Positions 61,226 through 64,000 of a stretch of 64,000 nucleotides of DNA are shown here, piece by piece. The translations under genes were made by a program, and so were the position numbers. Location of the stretch: contig NZ_MABH01000122.1 in assembly GCF_001720585.1 (NCBI RefSeq), forward strand, positions 1-64,000. The letters run 5' to 3'. The stretch comes from Cereibacter johrii. GTDB taxonomy: Bacteria; Pseudomonadota; Alphaproteobacteria; Rhodobacterales; Rhodobacteraceae. The stretch's first letter is position 1. Each line of letters opens with the position of its first letter. A model generated the notes under the pieces. The model was not told the origin of the DNA and searched no databases. It was given only the letters and a program-made list of their open reading frames with translations.

Positions 61226-61399
61226 TTGTCCCTCTGCTGTCCCGGTGCCCTTCTTCTTCGCAGGGCGAATTTTGATCAGCCCGCCATCACAGGGGCGGCA
61301 GATGCCGACATGTCCCAGCTTTGGCCAGTCAGATGAGGTACCGCAAGTTCGGCAAAACTGGGTGTCCCCTTCACAGTTGAGCCCAGCACTGGCCAGTAT
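61226..61399 (-). CDS. Possible small zinc-ribbon protein, start unclear
   Basis: Up to 58 codons between stops encode NCEGDTQFCRTCG...WPKLGHVGICRPCDGGLIKIRPAKKKG. Two CxxC knuckles (CRTC, CRPC) suggest a zinc ribbon. No ATG, GTG or TTG precedes the first cysteine. Either a CTG or ATA codon starts it or a frameshift separates it from an upstream start (an overlapping frame from 61479 reads MDINTNGVRRNFGHILSAVELQM). It ends three nt before the H-NS gene, so the two look co-transcribed. Confidence 0.35.
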
Positions 61400-61669
61400 T
61401 TACGAAATTTCATCTGGAGTTCCACAGCGCTCAAGATATGCCCAAAGTTGCGCCGCACGCCATTGGTATTAATATCCACAAGAGAACATCACATTTGGGC
61501 GAGCCCGCTATAGGGTCCGTGGCAGCAGACTGATTCAGCGGCCAGCCATACTCCGACGGAAGACATCGGCCGGACAAAAAAATCACGCCGCCCCGATGCT
61601 GCAGTTGGCAGGTGGGCCACCGGCAAGATCCAGTATTGTTTGATGGCCCTGATTGGAGTGCGCGCCCTA

Positions 61670-62155
61670 GGGCCAGACTCATTGATTATCAGAGCCAGAA
61701 CAGGACGAGGGCTGCGAGTGCGATAGCGGAGAAGAAGGTGCCCGGGCGGCGGTCGTATTCGGCAGCGACCCGTCGCCAGTCCTTGAGTCGCCTGAACATG
61801 GTCTCAATGCGGTTACGCCTCTTGTCGTATCTCACATCGGTCTTGCACGATTTCCGGCCGGGGATGCAAACCTTCATCCTCTTGTCTTTCAACGCTTCTC
61901 GCAGCCAGTCCGCATCGTAGTCGCGGTCTGCCAGCAACCGGTCCGCCTTCGGCAGGCCGCCCAGCAGCGCCGGCGTAGTCGCTGACCCGTCCAGCGGACA
62001 TGAAGAACCCGATCGGCCACCCCTTCGCATCTCCGAGCCGCGCCCAGAAGCTCTCGTGGCGGGCAGCGTCATCGCCAGCCGCCACAGCTTCACGCTCGCT
62101 CTTGCCGACGCGAGGCGCGGCACCGAGGGTGCGTTCATCATTCGCCGGGCCACCT
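61670..62155 (-). mobile_element. Third, truncated IS427-type IS5 copy
   Basis: The left tip TAGGGCCAGACTCATTGAT matches the tip of the copy at 56251 with one base missing. Minus-strand pieces read AKGWPIGFFMSAGRVSDYAGA, then ADRDYDADWLREALKDKRMKVCIPGRKS...RRNRIETMFRRLKDWRRVA and SAIALAALVLFWL with stops between. The N-terminal third is replaced by unrelated sequence (ERTLGAAPRVGKSEREAVAAGDDAARHESFWARLG) and no right tip was found. Confidence 0.7.
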
Positions 62156-62270
62156 CCGAAGGCTTTAGATAACCCGCGCATGCTCCGCGCGTAGCGAATG
62201 CACTGAAGCGGCGCGCAAACCCGCCATCGCCTGCGCAAGGGGGCTCGAAGGCGTTGCCCGTTCGATGACC

Positions 62271-62639
62271 TCACTCGCTGCGCTGGAGTCCGACCTGGGA
62301 GGAGAAGGTGCAGTCGGCCTGTCCGCAGGCGCGGACGGTTTGGACGACGCTCCAGTTCTCGATGCCTTCGTAGCTGGCGGACCGGGAGGTGCAGTCTGCA
62401 TCGTCACAGGCCCATTCAAGGCCCTCCAGACTCGAGTCGAACTGAGCCCCGTCCGGCCCTGAGCCGTAGACGATATTGAGGCCAGTCATGGCGAAGTCAT
62501 CCGAGCCGAAAACGCCATTGCCGATCACGACGAGGCTCACGCCAGATGCGTCGGGGGAGACGGACTCAGCGAGGGCAAGCGGGGCAGAGAAGAGGAGGCC
62601 GAGCCCGATCAAAGCCGAACGCGCGATCTCAGATGTCAT
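62271..62639 (-). CDS. Small secreted protein with paired cysteines, hypothetical
   Basis: 122 residues. A signal peptide (MTSEIARSALIGLGLLFSAPLALAE) is followed by a short mature chain with four cysteines in two CxxxxC/CxxxxC pairs (WACDDADC; RACGQADC) that probably form disulfides. An acidic pI is expected. The gene lies 23 nt downstream of the outer-membrane protein gene on the same strand, so the two are likely co-expressed and may act together at the surface. No family recognised. Confidence 0.65.
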   Translation of the reverse strand: MTSEIARSALIGLGLLFSAPLALAESVSPDASGVSLVVIGNGVFGSDDFAMTGLNIVYGSGPDGAQFDSSLEGLEWACDDADCTSRSASYEGIENWSVVQTVRACGQADCTFSSQVGLQRSE

Positions 62640-62662
62640 CGAAATGCTCCTTTTCCCCTGGA

Positions 62663-64000
62663 TCAGAACTTCATGCTGTAAGAGACGAGGAGGGTGTCCT
62701 CCCGGTCGCGCAGCTCGTTGCCGAACTGATCCTCGCCATAATCATATTTGATGGACGCCCACTGGACACCGAGGACGGGCGCTCCGGGTTTGCCCAACGG
62801 GCGCCAAGAAAATCCCATGCGCGCAGCGATGTACGCATCCTCGCTGGAGGAAGGCGTGATCTGGCTGGTAAAGGACCAGTCCTCGGAGGCCCTGTAGCTG
62901 AACCCGATCGAGGTGCTCTCATCTTCCTCGCCATCCTCGGCCTGCACCAGACGGCGGCTCAGGCTGTAGGTCAGGCCCTTGGGGGTGCGATAGGACATTG
63001 CGATATCGAACGTTCGGTCGTTATCGTTGAGGGTGACGCTGGCCTGCTCGGCGGGAGCGCGATCAAGTTCCTCTGCGGCGCTGAGGCCAAAGGAGAGTCT
63101 CGCGCCGTTTCCAAGTTGTACGGCCTTGCTGATGCGCGCCTCGACCGTGCTGAAATAGTCCCGGTCGGGATGGGTGTAATGCTCGCCTCGCAGATAGAAG
63201 GAGAGCCCGCTGAGGCCGGTGTAGGAGTGATCGAAGCCTACATAGGCATTCGTCTCGTCGCCGACGATGGCACCGGCATAATAGCGGAAGACGCTTGTGC
63301 CGGAGGTGACGTTGCCCGAGAAGGCGAGATGCGGAACATATCTGTACCGCGACGTCTCCGTCGTGGTGCAGAGCGCCATGGCATCCTGACGCGTCAGATC
63401 GAGGCCTGACTGGATGAAGAGATCGTCGACATTGGCGAGTTCAAGCTGCGCGATCCGCTCGCTGATCTGGTCCACGACGTAGATTGCAGTATCGCCGGCA
63501 AGGCCGGTATCGATCCCGCCCTGCGAGAAGGCATAGCCATCCTCCAGCATGCTCTGCCGCGGGCCCGTCGTCTGCAGCCGGACCCGGGTGTCGGTGTCGA
63601 TATCCCGCACCGGCGAGAAGCCCATCCAGAAGCTGTTGAAAATGGATTTCGGAGTGTCGGCGGCGGAACGCACCGGCTTTCTGGCGTGCTCCACATGGCC
63701 CACGCCCGCATGGTAGGCCGTGAAGCTGTTGGCCGGGAGCCAGGTGTTGTTGGCGGCCAGGAACAGGTTGTTGCCGATGCTCAGGCGCGCGTTGCGATCC
63801 GTTCCCTGCAAGGGCGCGCTTGCCGAGGGCAGGATCCAGGCGAGCAGCTGGGTGGCGGCGGCCTCGGTGGTCCATTCATTCGCGTTCAGGAAAACGAGGC
63901 CGCGGGTGGTCCGGGCGAGCGAGGCTTCCTCGCTGTTGCTGCTCAGTTTCTGGCTGAAACGGTAGAGGCCGCCGATGGCACGCTTGTCGACGGACTCGTA
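62663..64000 (-). CDS. Outer-membrane beta-barrel protein, N-terminus beyond the window
   Basis: 446 codons are visible; the frame continues past the right edge. From about 150 residues before the end it shows alternating beta-strands with aromatic girdles (NAYVGFDHSYTGLSGLSFYLRGEHY; FSTVEARISKAVQLGNGARLSFGLSA; SFTSQITPSSSEDAYIAARMGFSWRPL) and ends in the outer-membrane sorting signal VSYSMKF. The upstream part (RTTRGLVFLNANEWTTEAAATQLLAWILPS...) looks like a surface domain ahead of an autotransporter-like barrel. No passenger family recognised. A TTG at 63811 could be read as a start, but codons before it are equally coding. Confidence 0.7.
   Translation of the reverse strand, partial: YESVDKRAIGGLYRFSQKLSSNSEEASLARTTRGLVFLNANEWTTEAAATQLLAWILPSASAPLQGTDRNARLSIGNNLFLAANNTWLPANSFTAYHAGVGHVEHARKPVRSAADTPKSIFNSFWMGFSPVRDIDTDTRVRLQTTGPRQSMLEDGYAFSQGGIDTGLAGDTAIYVVDQISERIAQLELANVDDLFIQSGLDLTRQDAMALCTTTETSRYRYVPHLAFSGNVTSGTSVFRYYAGAIVGDETNAYVGFDHSYTGLSGLSFYLRGEHYTHPDRDYFSTVEARISKAVQLGNGARLSFGLSAAEELDRAPAEQASVTLNDNDRTFDIAMSYRTPKGLTYSLSRRLVQAEDGEEDESTSIGFSYRASEDWSFTSQITPSSSEDAYIAARMGFSWRPLGKPGAPVLGVQWASIKYDYGEDQFGNELRDREDTLLVSYSMKF

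Noticed and set aside
61276-61479. Minus-strand 67-codon frame upstream of the zinc-ribbon frame
   Set aside because: Could be the lost start of the zinc-ribbon gene, but the joining frameshift is only guessed.
1-64000. CRISPR arrays, tRNA or rRNA genes, prophage or replication origin
   Set aside because: No regularly spaced repeats, cloverleaf-like sequences, structural phage genes or rep/iteron features were recognised on either strand.

Overview
The window is a high-GC alphaproteobacterial accessory region. Gene content and style (PhoX-type DUF839 protein, HvrA/Spb-like H-NS protein, EAL-GGDEF, IS5/IS3 debris, very GC-rich codon use) suggest a Rhodobacterales member of the Rhodobacter/Cereibacter sphaeroides kind. 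That assignment is inference: there is no rRNA or other marker gene, and I saw no tRNA, CRISPR array or phage module.

Layout. 1-4137: minus-strand exopolysaccharide (EPS) genes: a glycosyltransferase cut by the left edge, a UDP-glucuronate decarboxylase and a priming sugar-phosphate transferase. 5153-6379: CobW-type metallochaperone GTPase. 6459-10628: 1389-residue surface protein with three DUF4082 and two cadherin-like repeats. 10766-21314: DUF305 and DUF4405 membrane proteins, a small basic protein with a palindromic operator candidate, an EAL-CBS-GGDEF signalling protein, a chemoreceptor, a PhoX-like protein and two haem c proteins.

21792-31862: a catabolic island with IclR and TetR regulators, a quinone-reductase-like flavoprotein and a cupin. 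These are followed by a tightly spaced plus-strand operon: extradiol dioxygenase, NTF2-like protein, alpha/beta hydrolase, two-component flavin monooxygenase with its reductase, outer-membrane channel, BKACE enzyme and HpcH/HpaI aldolase. Read as a pathway, it hydroxylates a phenol, cleaves the catechol in the meta position, hydrolyses the product and then performs aldol/Claisen-type cleavages. 32339-39991: a complete FecI-FecR-TonB receptor-FhuD-FhuB-FhuC hydroxamate-type siderophore uptake locus.

40404-51470: a second polysaccharide cluster (glycosyltransferases, NodB deacetylase, Wzy-like polymerase, Wzx-like flippase, sulfotransferase). It is interrupted at 42.2-43.9 kb by IS fragments. 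Its sulfotransferase is split by a frameshift at a run of seven G, and it ends in a dead rfbC remnant. 51.4-62.2 kb is an eroding region: broken DUF1398, MarR and galU genes, at least five decayed IS types, two paralogous orphan LuxR-type response regulators and an H-NS-like silencer. Several of the dead transposase genes carry short palindromic insertions. The right edge holds a small secreted protein and a truncated outer-membrane beta-barrel protein.
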